From NCBI GenBank assembly GCA_045105615.1, contig JBGCDS010000030.1, positions 37,991 to 101,990 on the forward strand: DNA of 64,000 nucleotides. The letters run 5' to 3'. The notes beneath the pieces were generated by a model. It saw only the letters and a list, made by a program, of their open reading frames with translations, did not search any database and had not been told where the DNA came from. Made by a program: the position numbers and the translations under genes. The stretch comes from UBA1858 sp045105615. Lineage in GTDB: Bacteria > Pseudomonadota > Gammaproteobacteria > UBA4575. This document shows positions 44,292 through 52,160 of the stretch, piece after piece. Each line of letters opens with the position of its first letter. Position 1 is the stretch's first letter.

Positions 44292-45755
44292 ATGCAGCAG
44301 TTGATGATCAATCACCACTCACTTTCAGTTCGATTTTACGCATTAACGCTACTAATAGTGATTAGTAAGGCTCCTGTTTATGCCGAAGAGATCAAAACTA
44401 CCGTTAAAGATCAGCAAGAACTTTCACTGACGGTCTATAACCAAGACCTAGCCTTGATTCGAGATGTGCGTAATCTCACGTTAAATAAAGGACTAAATAG
44501 AGTAGCGGTAAGAGAGGTCAGTGCACAAATCAGACCCGAGACGGCCATTATCACTAGCCTGTCACACCCAAACTCCCTGTCTTTATTGGAGCAAAACTTT
44601 GATTACGATTTACTGACACCACAGCAACTATTACAGAAATATGTGGGTAAGCAGGTACGGGTTATTAAGATGCATCCTACGACTGGTGCTGAAAAAGAAG
44701 TGGTGGCGACAGTGCTAAGCGCAAACAACGGTGTCGTGTTGAGAATAGGTGATCGTATAGAGACAGGTGTGCCTGGGCGTATTGTTTATGATCAGGTGCC
44801 AGATAATTTGCGTGATCGTCCCACCTTATCAATTCTTGCTAATAGCAATGTTAATAAGAAGCAAACACTTGAATTAAGTTACCTGTCGGGTGGCTTGAGC
44901 TGGAAAGCAGACTATGTTGCAAAGTTAGACAAAGATGAAAAGTATTTAGATTTAAATGGTTGGGTGACATTAAATAACCAAAGTGGTGCAAGCTACCACA
45001 ATGCAAAATTGCAGTTAGTGGCCGGTGATGTTAACCGAGTTTCTCAACCGAGAGCTGCTCAGCATAGAAATGTAAGAATGATGGAGTCTATGGCTAAGGA
45101 TAGTGCTGAGATGGCTGAAGAAAGTTTATTTGAGTATCATTTGTATACGCTAGGCCATAAAACTGATGTGCTGCAGAACCAAGCTAAGCAAGTTGCATTA
45201 TTGTCAGCGAGTCGGGTTCCTGTGAATAAAGAGTTCATGCTTCAAGGAAGCGAGCATTATTATTACAACAAGTATGGTGTGATTGCTGACAAGTTGAAAG
45301 TAGGTGTATTTGTCGAGTTTGAAAATAAAAAGAACAATGATTTAGGTATTGCTTTACCAAAAGGTATTGTTAGAGTTTATAAAAATGACTCCTCGGGTAA
45401 TGCACAGTTTATTGGCGAGGATCGTATTGACCACACGCCAAAAGATGAAACGATACGTTTAAAGCTTGGTGATGCGTTCGATGTTACGGCTAAGAAGAAG
45501 CAAACCAGTTACAGAAAAGAATCAGCGATAGGTAAGTATAGTCATGCTGCCAGTTCTAGTTATGAAGTTGAAATACATAATGCTAAAGACGAAGATGTCG
45601 TAGTTAAAGTTTTGGAGCCTGTTCCTGGTGACTGGAAAATGGTAGAGAGCAGTTTGAAACACGAGCAGGTGAATGCGCATACTGCGCAGTGGTTGGTTAA
45701 GGTGTCGGCTGAGAAGCGTGTTACATTGAGCTATAAAGTATTAGTTAGGTATTAA
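44292..45755 (+). CDS. Exported DUF4139 protein
   Basis: A secreted 487-residue protein with a signal peptide (about 1-32, ending VYAEE) and a DUF4139 domain, which is found in mucoidy-inhibitor A-type proteins. AAGGAG precedes the ATG at 44292 by seven bases. The central segment shows LSYLSGGLSWKADYVAKL and ASSSYEVEIHNAKDED, characteristic of the family. The family's molecular role is unknown. An in-frame upstream extension into the divergent gene is rejected. Confidence 0.85.
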   Translation: MQQLMINHHSLSVRFYALTLLIVISKAPVYAEEIKTTVKDQQELSLTVYNQDLALIRDVRNLTLNKGLNRVAVREVSAQIRPETAIITSLSHPNSLSLLEQNFDYDLLTPQQLLQKYVGKQVRVIKMHPTTGAEKEVVATVLSANNGVVLRIGDRIETGVPGRIVYDQVPDNLRDRPTLSILANSNVNKKQTLELSYLSGGLSWKADYVAKLDKDEKYLDLNGWVTLNNQSGASYHNAKLQLVAGDVNRVSQPRAAQHRNVRMMESMAKDSAEMAEESLFEYHLYTLGHKTDVLQNQAKQVALLSASRVPVNKEFMLQGSEHYYYNKYGVIADKLKVGVFVEFENKKNNDLGIALPKGIVRVYKNDSSGNAQFIGEDRIDHTPKDETIRLKLGDAFDVTAKKKQTSYRKESAIGKYSHAASSSYEVEIHNAKDEDVVVKVLEPVPGDWKMVESSLKHEQVNAHTAQWLVKVSAEKRVTLSYKVLVRY

Positions 45756-45866
45756 TTAGATTATAGCTGTTAATGCCACTTTTGTTACTACGTGGATGGC
45801 ATGCTCTTATTGAGGGTGTCGTTACCTTTGTCTGGTTTTCTTATCCTTGATTGCAATTTTCCTTAA

Positions 45867-46781
45867 ATGAATTCATCTCGATTACTTGATTGGCTGGCAT
45901 TGCTTGCATTAGTTGCAATGTTTGGTTCAGCCTTCTTGCTGACCAAGATTGCCGTGCAAGAAGTCCCCCCAATCATAGTGGTGGCAGGTCGAATAGTGAT
46001 TGGTGCTGTTTTGCTTTTAGTAATTGCCTATGCGCAGGGTGAGCGCCTCTCTACGTTGAAGCCTTATTGGCCAATCCTGCTTGCGTTAGCCCTAACCGGA
46101 AACTGTATTCCATTTTTTGTGATCACCTGGGGTCAGCAACATGTTGATAGTAGTTTGGCAGGTATTCTCATGGCAATGATGCCTTTAACCACGGTTGTAT
46201 TAGCGCATTTTTTTGTCTCAGGCGAACGTATCACTAAAAATAAAGTGATCGGGTTTTTGCTTGGTTTTGCTGGTGTAATTATTTTAATGCAACCAGAGTT
46301 AACAGTATCAACACAATTGGACTGGTTGCACCTATCGGCAATGTTCTTAATTTTGCTCGGTGCGGTTAGTTATGCTGCAAATTCTGTTATTGCTCATGCG
46401 CTACCTAAAATTAGCTTGTCTTTAATTTCGGCAGGTGTTCTGTTGGCAGCATCAATTGTGATCATTCCATTGTCACTGTCTCAAGGGTTTGATTGGGTGG
46501 CAAATACTTCGCCAGGTGCAATGTGGTCAGTCATACTGCTAGGTGTTTTTCCTAGTGGACTTGCAACAATTATCTATTTCAGTGTGATTCGACATGCAGG
46601 TCCAGCATTCCTTTCCCAAATAAATTATTTGATTCCGGTATGGGCAGTACTGTTAGGAATAGTGTTTGGTGGTGAAAAGCTAACAACCAATGCGGTGGTC
46701 GCATTAGTGGTGATTCTTGTTGGTATTGCCATTGCTCAGAAGAATCGATCGGCTAGAGCAGACTCAATTTATCACGACTAA
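45867..46781 (+). CDS. EamA/DMT superfamily exporter
   Basis: A 304-residue ten-span protein of the drug/metabolite transporter (EamA) superfamily with two homologous halves of five spans each. Typical features are FLLTKIAVQEVPPIIVVAGR near residue 24 and LLGVFPSGLATIIYFSVI near 230. Substrate cannot be read. It converges on the cupin gene with two nucleotides between stops. Confidence 0.92.
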   Translation: MNSSRLLDWLALLALVAMFGSAFLLTKIAVQEVPPIIVVAGRIVIGAVLLLVIAYAQGERLSTLKPYWPILLALALTGNCIPFFVITWGQQHVDSSLAGILMAMMPLTTVVLAHFFVSGERITKNKVIGFLLGFAGVIILMQPELTVSTQLDWLHLSAMFLILLGAVSYAANSVIAHALPKISLSLISAGVLLAASIVIIPLSLSQGFDWVANTSPGAMWSVILLGVFPSGLATIIYFSVIRHAGPAFLSQINYLIPVWAVLLGIVFGGEKLTTNAVVALVVILVGIAIAQKNRSARADSIYHD

Positions 46782-46783
46782 AG

Positions 46784-47467
46784 CTAGTCAATGCGAGTGT
46801 GTAATCCACCAACGCGTACATAGATCAAGCACCCCTTTTTAGAATAGGGCCTGTGCTTGCTTAAATGTGGGCTACGAATCCATGAGCCCGTTGGGTATTC
46901 ACCCAAGTCATCTTCAAAAGTGCCTTCTATAACTAATATTTCCTCTCCACCAGGATGTGTATGTTCTGGGAAATAAGAGCCAGCTTGCCAGCGCACTAAC
47001 GCCATATTCTCAGGGTAATCTGGTTGTGAATAAAGAGGTAGCACAGTGAGCCCTTCAACCATGCCTTGGCGCCATTCCATTTCATTGGTGTTAACGGCTA
47101 ATTGTTTACGGTCATTACCGTCGTACTGGCGTAGTCTCACAAATAGTGTGCAGCCTGTGTCTGAATAGGGTGCATGTTCAGTACCATCTGGGTTTAATAG
47201 ATAAGTGCCTGCAGGATAACGGCCATGATCATCGCAAAATTCACCATTTAAAACAAAAATCTCTTCACCCTGTGGGTGTGGGTGAGTACGAAATTTTCCA
47301 CCCGCTTCGTATTTCACAATACTGGTGACAGGGCCAAACTCTCCTCCTTGTCGATACAGAGGTTTGCGCCAGACTGTACCGCTAGGGCTAGGTTCCCATT
47401 GCAAATTGTCAGTATCAACAACGACATGCTGGCTAAGATCAGCATTAATATCATCTAGTTTGCTCAT
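46784..47467 (-). CDS. Double-cupin protein (ChrR-type cupin)
   Basis: A 227-residue protein with two cupin domains in tandem. The metal-binding motifs are FRTHPHPQGEEIFVLNGEF near residue 57 and FPEHTHPGGEEILVIEGTF near 165. ChrR is the zinc-dependent cupin anti-sigma factor, but here no anti-sigma zinc finger is attached, so an enzymatic or sensing role with a metal is more likely. It lies 2 nt downstream of the TlpA-like lipoprotein gene and is probably co-transcribed. Confidence 0.82.
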   Translation of the reverse strand: MSKLDDINADLSQHVVVDTDNLQWEPSPSGTVWRKPLYRQGGEFGPVTSIVKYEAGGKFRTHPHPQGEEIFVLNGEFCDDHGRYPAGTYLLNPDGTEHAPYSDTGCTLFVRLRQYDGNDRKQLAVNTNEMEWRQGMVEGLTVLPLYSQPDYPENMALVRWQAGSYFPEHTHPGGEEILVIEGTFEDDLGEYPTGSWIRSPHLSKHRPYSKKGCLIYVRVGGLHTRID

Positions 47468-47469
47468 GC

Positions 47470-48015
47470 TTATTCATAGACAACTATTTCTAATGCATCT
47501 AAATCGATAGCGTTACGACTAAAGCCAGCAAGTTCGTTAGTAGTGTTATATAAAAGCTGTGAAGGTACTCCAATTAAACTAGATTGAGTGATTTCTTGGT
47601 ATAACATATTACTCTGGTCAAAGTCGGTGAGGACATGTGTGTAATTTAAATTGCGATCATCTATTTGGCTAAGTGCTTTTTGTTTTGCATCTATGCCGTC
47701 GGTCACTACGCCTATAATAGTTAATGGAACTGATGGGTTATCTTCGATAAATTGAGCTAATTTTTCAAAATCTTTCTTACAGATAGGGCAATAAGTTGCC
47801 CAAAACATGACTAGTTCCCAGCGGCCTTCTTGTAATTCATTTAACAGAGCATCTTTGATTCGGCCCTGTGGTTCTAGAATTTTACTGGTTGGTTGTACGC
47901 TAGATGTCACGTCTTGTGTGTTGGTGCTTTTTGATGTGGTTGCGTCTTCCTGTTCTGAGCATGCTTGCAGCATAATTAATAGCAGTGTGATGATAATGAC
48001 CGAGAATATTTTCAT
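47470..48015 (-). CDS. TlpA-like thioredoxin-fold lipoprotein
   Basis: A 181-residue lipoprotein with a signal ending in a lipobox (MLQAC near residue 19) and a thioredoxin-fold domain with the redox CXXC in ATYCPICKKDF. It resembles TlpA/ResA-type thiol-disulfide proteins, which work in cytochrome c maturation or redox signalling in the periplasm. Its partner is unclear. The adjacent gene is a double cupin, so a redox-cupin pair is plausible. Confidence 0.87.
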   Translation of the reverse strand: MKIFSVIIITLLLIMLQACSEQEDATTSKSTNTQDVTSSVQPTSKILEPQGRIKDALLNELQEGRWELVMFWATYCPICKKDFEKLAQFIEDNPSVPLTIIGVVTDGIDAKQKALSQIDDRNLNYTHVLTDFDQSNMLYQEITQSSLIGVPSQLLYNTTNELAGFSRNAIDLDALEIVVYE

Positions 48016-48142
48016 GATTATTGTTGTAGTGAATGGTTAGTTAATAACTAGACCTTAATTATACAGGGACTATTACAAGGCCTGCTTTAATTAATCATTA
48101 GGTTATACTTTATATAAACAATAACAGATTTTTGGAGGGTTT

Positions 48143-49003
48143 ATGACTACTACACGGGTACAAAAAATATTGGATGAGGTCGGCTCGTTAGCTTTTCCAG
48201 GGATATATGACACGCTTTCAGCCAAAATTGCCGAAAAAGTCGGTTTTCCTATGGCATTTGTATCGGGCTATTCCTTAGCAGCATCTACCATTGGTGAACC
48301 TGACTTTGGGTTGTTAACTCAAACTGAAGTAGTCGACCGTGCAAGACAAATATGTGCCAGTGTGGACATTCCTGTGATTGTTGATGCTGATACTGGTTAT
48401 GGTAATCCATTAAATGTGTATCGTACGGTAAAAGATCTTATTGCTGCAGGTGCAGCAGGGTGTTTTTTGGAAGATCAAATTTGGCCTAAAAAATGTGGTC
48501 ATATGCGTAATAAGAAAGTGATCGAACGTGAACAGTATTTGCAGAAGATAGCAGCGGCAGTTGAGGCGCGAGGTGGTGCAGATTTTTTCATTGTTGCACG
48601 TACAGATGCAGAAGCAGTACTAGGTTTAGATGAGGCAATCGCAAGGGTAGAAGGTGCGCGTGCATTAGGTGCCGATGCAAGTTTTGTTGAAGCTCCTGGT
48701 TCATTGGAACAATTAAAAGAAATTGGTAAGCGTGTGCCTAAGCCGATGGTTGCCAATATGATTGAAGGTGGGAAAACGCCAGTGCTGCCTAAGGAAGAAT
48801 TAGCTGATATGGGATTCCAGTTAATTTTATATCCGCTAACTGGTTTGTATGCGGCTGCTGCTAGTATGCGAGATTTTTATCAAAAGTTACTTGAAGAGGG
48901 CACTACTATAGGTAAGGAAGGAGGGTTAATGCAGTTTGCCGAATTTAACGACTTGATCGGAGTTGAAGAAAAATACCGACTGTCAGAAAAATTCGGAGAA
49001 TAG
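48143..49003 (+). CDS. Isocitrate lyase/PEP mutase family enzyme
   Basis: A 286-residue TIM-barrel enzyme of the ICL/PEP mutase superfamily. Signatures are PVIVDADTGYGNPLNVYRT, EDQIWPKKCGHM (catalytic KKCGH loop) and FIVARTDAEA. This combination matches the lyase branch (methylisocitrate lyase or oxaloacetate decarboxylase-like) rather than PEP mutase, but substrate is open. TTTGGAGGG precedes the ATG. It ends 17 nt before the convergent peptide gene described next. Confidence 0.92.
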   Translation: MTTTRVQKILDEVGSLAFPGIYDTLSAKIAEKVGFPMAFVSGYSLAASTIGEPDFGLLTQTEVVDRARQICASVDIPVIVDADTGYGNPLNVYRTVKDLIAAGAAGCFLEDQIWPKKCGHMRNKKVIEREQYLQKIAAAVEARGGADFFIVARTDAEAVLGLDEAIARVEGARALGADASFVEAPGSLEQLKEIGKRVPKPMVANMIEGGKTPVLPKEELADMGFQLILYPLTGLYAAAASMRDFYQKLLEEGTTIGKEGGLMQFAEFNDLIGVEEKYRLSEKFGE

Positions 49004-49020
49004 TTTTTTACTCGAATTAC

Positions 49021-49119
49021 CTATAACAGCGTTGTCCATACGTAAAATATAATTGATGCATAAAGTGCATATGAAGTAGGGTCTATTAATTCCCAGTATT
49101 CGTCGTAAATTTCTTTCAT
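49021..49119 (-). CDS. 32-residue membrane peptide A
   Basis: A frame from ATG 49117-49119 to TAG 49021-49023, with AAGGAG (49127-49132) at ideal spacing. The peptide has a short acidic N-terminus (MKEIYDEYWELIDPTSYAL) and one hydrophobic segment to the C-terminus. It aligns without gaps over 29 residues with peptide B (10 identities: Y, W, IDPT, Y, A, F, W), so the two are homologous. Its transcription is probably by its own weak promoter or read-through. No family recognised with confidence. Confidence 0.78.
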   Translation of the reverse strand: MKEIYDEYWELIDPTSYALYASIIFYVWTTLL

Positions 49120-49225
49120 GAATATTCTCCTTAACTAATTAATTGTCAGTATTATTAACACATAGGGTTACGATAGAATTACTTGGGATTAGTTCACTGA
49201 ATTAAATAATTAAGATTTTAAAGGT

Positions 49226-49257
49226 AGAAAAACCACCCCCAACGGTTAGTTGGGGTG
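49226..49257 (-). terminator. Rho-independent terminator after peptide B
   Basis: On the minus strand CACCCCAAC, loop TAACC, GTTGGGGGTG (one bulged base) and GGTTTTTC follow peptide B. It is a GC-rich stem with a T-run, 14 nt beyond the peptide B stop. Confidence 0.85.
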
Positions 49258-49270
49258 ATTCTCAACATAC

Positions 49271-49372
49271 CTAAAATACTGCCAGCCACAAACCAAAGGT
49301 GCTGCATGCACCTACGGTGTATAAAGTAGGGTCAATGATGGTCCAGAATCTTTTATACAAGCTATTAAACAT
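49271..49372 (-). CDS. 33-residue membrane peptide B
   Basis: A frame from ATG 49370-49372 to TAG 49271-49273 with AGAGGAG (49379-49385) six bases upstream. The peptide starts MFNSLYKRFWTIIDPTLYTV and ends in a hydrophobic segment with no charge (about 18-33). It is homologous to peptide A. The W-x2-I-D-P pattern before a helix is like the N-terminus of light-harvesting alpha chains (W-x2-F-D-P-R), but no histidine is present, so it would not bind bacteriochlorophyll by the usual ligand. Promoter, ribosome site and terminator all support a real gene. Confidence 0.85.
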   Translation of the reverse strand: MFNSLYKRFWTIIDPTLYTVGACSTFGLWLAVF

Positions 49373-49427
49373 GGTGTTCTCCTCTAGCAATGAAAATTAA
49401 AAAAATACAATTTCTATAATTCTCTAT

Positions 49428-49444
49428 AGCAACGGCTGTGCCAA
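49428..49444 (-). promoter_or_regulatory. Sigma-54 (-24/-12) promoter for peptide B
   Basis: Reading on the minus strand, TTGGCACAGCCGTTGCT has GG and GC elements 10 bp apart and matches the sigma-54 consensus (TTGGCAC-N5-TTGC[AT]) almost fully. The predicted start is near 49417, giving a 45-nt leader before peptide B. Sigma-54 promoters require an enhancer-binding protein. Confidence 0.85.
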
Positions 49445-49548
49445 CTTTGTATGGCTTAATAGTGTTGATGAAAGGAAGTTTTTTTATGGTTTATAGAAAA
49501 CAACGTTCCAATCCAGAGCATTTTAAGGATAGGTGTGTATGTTTGTTG

Positions 49549-49567
49549 TGCATTATTGGGAAATGCA
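49549..49567 (-). promoter_or_regulatory. Inverted repeat, candidate activator site for the sigma-54 promoter
   Basis: TGCATT, a 7-bp spacer and AATGCA form a symmetric 19-bp site about 110 bp upstream of the -24 element. That distance is typical for enhancer-binding sites. The NtrC core (TGCAC-N7-GTGCA) is similar but not identical. Role inferred from position. Confidence 0.5.
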
Positions 49568-49583
49568 AAGGTTGAGAGATTTG

Positions 49584-50174
49584 TTAGTTTGATCTATCTG
49601 GTGAGCTAGAAGATGCGAGGATTAGCGTCCAGTAAATGCGATAGTCTGATAAATTGTTTCTTGTACAGGCTAACCCGATCTCAGTATGTAAATCATTCAT
49701 TAAATTGTGGCAATGGCCAGGACTAATCACCCATTGATCTATAGTCTGTTCTGGTGTGTCTGTTCCTGCAGCTATATTTTCAGCCACTGACTTCCAGTCA
49801 TAACCGGCATTAGAGACACGATCGCTGGCGATTAAGCCTAGCGTTCCTTTATGGCTAAAGAAATTATTATTCGCCATATCATCAGAATGTAAAACAGAGG
49901 CATTAGCTAATTTGTCATTCCACTTGATTTTAGATGCTGGGGAATGAGACTTGTTACCGCACATGCGTGGTTGTGAGCGAAGCGCATTAATATAGTTGAC
50001 TACGCGTTTAACTCTTAATTGGTTAAAATCACATTCACTTGTTTTTGGTGGCGCTTTATAAACAGGTGCATTAGCAATTTTTCTACTATTGATATAATCG
50101 GACATGCCGCAGCTACTGATTGTTAGCAATATTAGCAATGTGAATGTTGAGCTGATTATCGTTTTAATATTCAT
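49584..50174 (-). CDS. CAP-domain (SCP/PR-1) lipoprotein
   Basis: A 196-residue lipoprotein with a lipobox near residue 19-22 (ISSCG) and a CAP domain. Active-site-like residues in SVLHSDDMANNNFFSHKGT, VAENIAAG and SPGHCHNLMNDLHTEIGLA carry the HxxxE/H pattern of the CAP family (YkwD-like). Function in bacteria is not settled. It is the nearest upstream gene to the peptide unit and its stop is at 49584. Confidence 0.85.
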   Translation of the reverse strand: MNIKTIISSTFTLLILLTISSCGMSDYINSRKIANAPVYKAPPKTSECDFNQLRVKRVVNYINALRSQPRMCGNKSHSPASKIKWNDKLANASVLHSDDMANNNFFSHKGTLGLIASDRVSNAGYDWKSVAENIAAGTDTPEQTIDQWVISPGHCHNLMNDLHTEIGLACTRNNLSDYRIYWTLILASSSSPDRSN

Positions 50175-50185
50175 GGCTACATTGA

Positions 50186-50509
50186 TTAATCATTTGGGTA
50201 GAGTTTATAGCAAGCAGCTTGAATATATCTGGCACCAACTTCTGTTTGTACTCGCTTGCCATATTTTAGCACGCAAGCACTTGCAGTCTTAGGCCCAAAC
50301 CAGGGTCGTTTTTTCTCTATAAATATTCTATCGTGAAATGCGAACATATCTTTGCATGAGGAAACTACTTCTTCAGCAATAGTATCGCTTTGAACATTTT
50401 GCATGTTATCTAATATGCATTCCCAATAATTGTCAGGGCTGAACCAGCCTGCATATGTGCTAGCACTAATGTTTAACCATACAATTATCGCGAGTAGTAC
50501 AATTTTCAT
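50186..50509 (-). CDS. Hypothetical exported cysteine-containing protein
   Basis: A 107-residue protein with a signal peptide (cleavage near STYAG, residue 20) and four cysteines in the mature part (WEC, SSC, SAC, AAC), spaced to allow two disulfides. The motif NYWECILDNMQNVQSD recurs in small exported proteins of gammaproteobacteria, but I do not recognise a function. It lies 11 nt upstream of the CAP lipoprotein gene and may be co-transcribed. Confidence 0.6.
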   Translation of the reverse strand: MKIVLLAIIVWLNISASTYAGWFSPDNYWECILDNMQNVQSDTIAEEVVSSCKDMFAFHDRIFIEKKRPWFGPKTASACVLKYGKRVQTEVGARYIQAACYKLYPND

Positions 50510-50579
50510 AAAATATTTATAGTCTAAGCAGCGCCGAGGCTGATGCAGCCTGATCTTTTGGCTGGGAGCTGATTTGGTT

Positions 50580-51182
50580 TTAAGCGCTATATTGAAATGC
50601 TGCTGCTAGACCAACAGTATTTGAATGCGTGTGATCAATGCCATTACTGCGGTACCAGGTCTTTTTTGACTTGGCAACGCTAATAGGGTTGCCGGGAGCA
50701 ATGGCAAGAGGATGATTATTGATAACGACATCGCCACCATCTTCACCATCGATAGTATACATTTCATTTTCGCCAACTTTACCAACCTTTAAGTGGCGTT
50801 TTTTTCCATCAATAGTAAATTCTATAGGTGCCTGTTCTACTGTTTTTACTTCACTAATAAGTCCTGCGATTACTGAAAGATGTCCGCCATGTTTGCCGCA
50901 CCATAATTCACTGATGGCCATTACCTGCATTTCCGTCGCATCATTATCGATATATAAATTAATCTTCCAGCCACCTTCCGTTAACATGCCTGGTGCTTCT
51001 AGATATACCGCGACTTTGACGCCATCAAGTTTTACTTCACCGAGGTGGCCTTTTTCTATCTTCCAGCCTACTAGAGCATTACAGTAGCCTTTAGTGGGTG
51101 GCATTAAGAAAATGCAGGGACATACCAAGTCGCAAGTGCATGATTCAAAATAATTTCCTTCAAGACTCCAGTTGCTAGCCAT
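50580..51182 (-). CDS. DUF1326 family protein
   Basis: A 200-residue protein of the DUF1326 family with a cysteine-rich N-terminus (SCTCDLVCPC near residue 13) and GKHGGHLSVIAGLISEVKTV, all family signatures. The two CxC motifs may bind a metal such as copper or zinc. I chose ATG 51182 with AGAGGA seven bases upstream. DUF1326 and DUF2182 genes usually occur together; here they are divergent neighbours. Confidence 0.85.
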   Translation of the reverse strand: MASNWSLEGNYFESCTCDLVCPCIFLMPPTKGYCNALVGWKIEKGHLGEVKLDGVKVAVYLEAPGMLTEGGWKINLYIDNDATEMQVMAISELWCGKHGGHLSVIAGLISEVKTVEQAPIEFTIDGKKRHLKVGKVGENEMYTIDGEDGGDVVINNHPLAIAPGNPISVAKSKKTWYRSNGIDHTHSNTVGLAAAFQYSA

Positions 51183-51319
51183 CAATGCATCCTCTAGGTG
51201 AGCTTTTTTATAGTGTTATTATTGAATAGTATACTCAGCGGCTGGTGAAATACAAATTTGCTAAGTGATTGTTATTTCTATAAATATTGTGTCAATTATC
51301 TATTGTTCAAGTATTCTTT

Positions 51320-52114
51320 ATGACAGAGGAATCAATAAAACTTAATTACTTTAGTCGCGATCATTTGATTGTTTATGGCGCTATGTTGACGGTCTGTGTC
51401 ATTGCTTGGAGTTATATGGGCTATATGGGCTGGGCGATGCAAAATATGGATATTGTCGAGATGTGGATGCCACCTCGTGCAGGTACCCGATCCTGGCAGC
51501 TATATGACTTTGGTATGCTGCTCGGCATGTGGGCAGTAATGATGGTGGCGATGATGACGCCTTCAGTATTACCTATGGTCTCTCTATATGTGACCGTCAC
51601 GCGAAGTAAAAAATCAAAAGGTCAGTCTTATACACCGACGATTATATTTTTATGTGGTTATTTGATTGCTTGGTTATTGTTTAGTGTTGTTATTTCTATT
51701 GCTCAGTATCCTCTACATGTTTCGGGGCTGTTAAATCCTATGATGGACAGTAGGAGTTATTTGCTGAGTGGCTCAATCTTAGTATTGGCAGGTGTGTACC
51801 AGTGGACACCTTGGAAAGATGCCTGTTTGGAGCAGTGCCGCAGTCCATTGCATTACTTGATGACTAGTTGGAGAGAAGGACGCTGGGGTGCAATTCGTAT
51901 GGGTATGCATCATGGAACTTATTGTGTTGGATGCTGCTGGGCATTAATGGCAGTGATGTTTGCTGTTGGAGTAATGAGTGTAATGTGGATGTTAGTCATT
52001 ACTTTTTTTGTGTTGGCTGAAAAGATCTCGCCTGTATCAGCAAAATTCATAAGAATTATTTCTGGGCTAGGATTGGTGATATGGGGAGTATACTGGCTAT
52101 CGTTGTACGCTTAA
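51320..52114 (+). CDS. DUF2182 membrane protein
   Basis: A multi-span protein of the predicted metal-binding DUF2182 family, 264 residues. Signatures are GMWAVMMVAMMTPSVLPMV, CLEQCRSPLHYLM and GMHHGTYCVGCCWALM. I chose ATG 51320 (MTEESIKLNYFSRD); an upstream non-ATG start adds 11 residues with no family support. It is divergent from the DUF1326 gene, its usual partner, and the two probably form a metal-related membrane module of unknown function. Confidence 0.85.
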   Translation: MTEESIKLNYFSRDHLIVYGAMLTVCVIAWSYMGYMGWAMQNMDIVEMWMPPRAGTRSWQLYDFGMLLGMWAVMMVAMMTPSVLPMVSLYVTVTRSKKSKGQSYTPTIIFLCGYLIAWLLFSVVISIAQYPLHVSGLLNPMMDSRSYLLSGSILVLAGVYQWTPWKDACLEQCRSPLHYLMTSWREGRWGAIRMGMHHGTYCVGCCWALMAVMFAVGVMSVMWMLVITFFVLAEKISPVSAKFIRIISGLGLVIWGVYWLSLYA

Positions 52115-52130
52115 GAAAAGCGTACAACGA
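52100..52130 (+). terminator. 13-bp hairpin at the end of the DUF2182 gene
   Basis: TCGTTGTACGCTT, loop AAGAA, AAGCGTACAACGA. The stem covers the stop codon (52112-52114). There is no T-run, so it is at least an mRNA 3' stabiliser and possibly a weak terminator. Confidence 0.6.
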
Positions 52131-52160
52131 ACAATATGACATAGTCTTCCCTGGGCTTGC

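Noticed and set aside
49021..49372. The tiny peptides as light-harvesting chains of a phototroph
   Set aside because: Neither has a histidine ligand, and no reaction-centre or pigment genes occur in the window.
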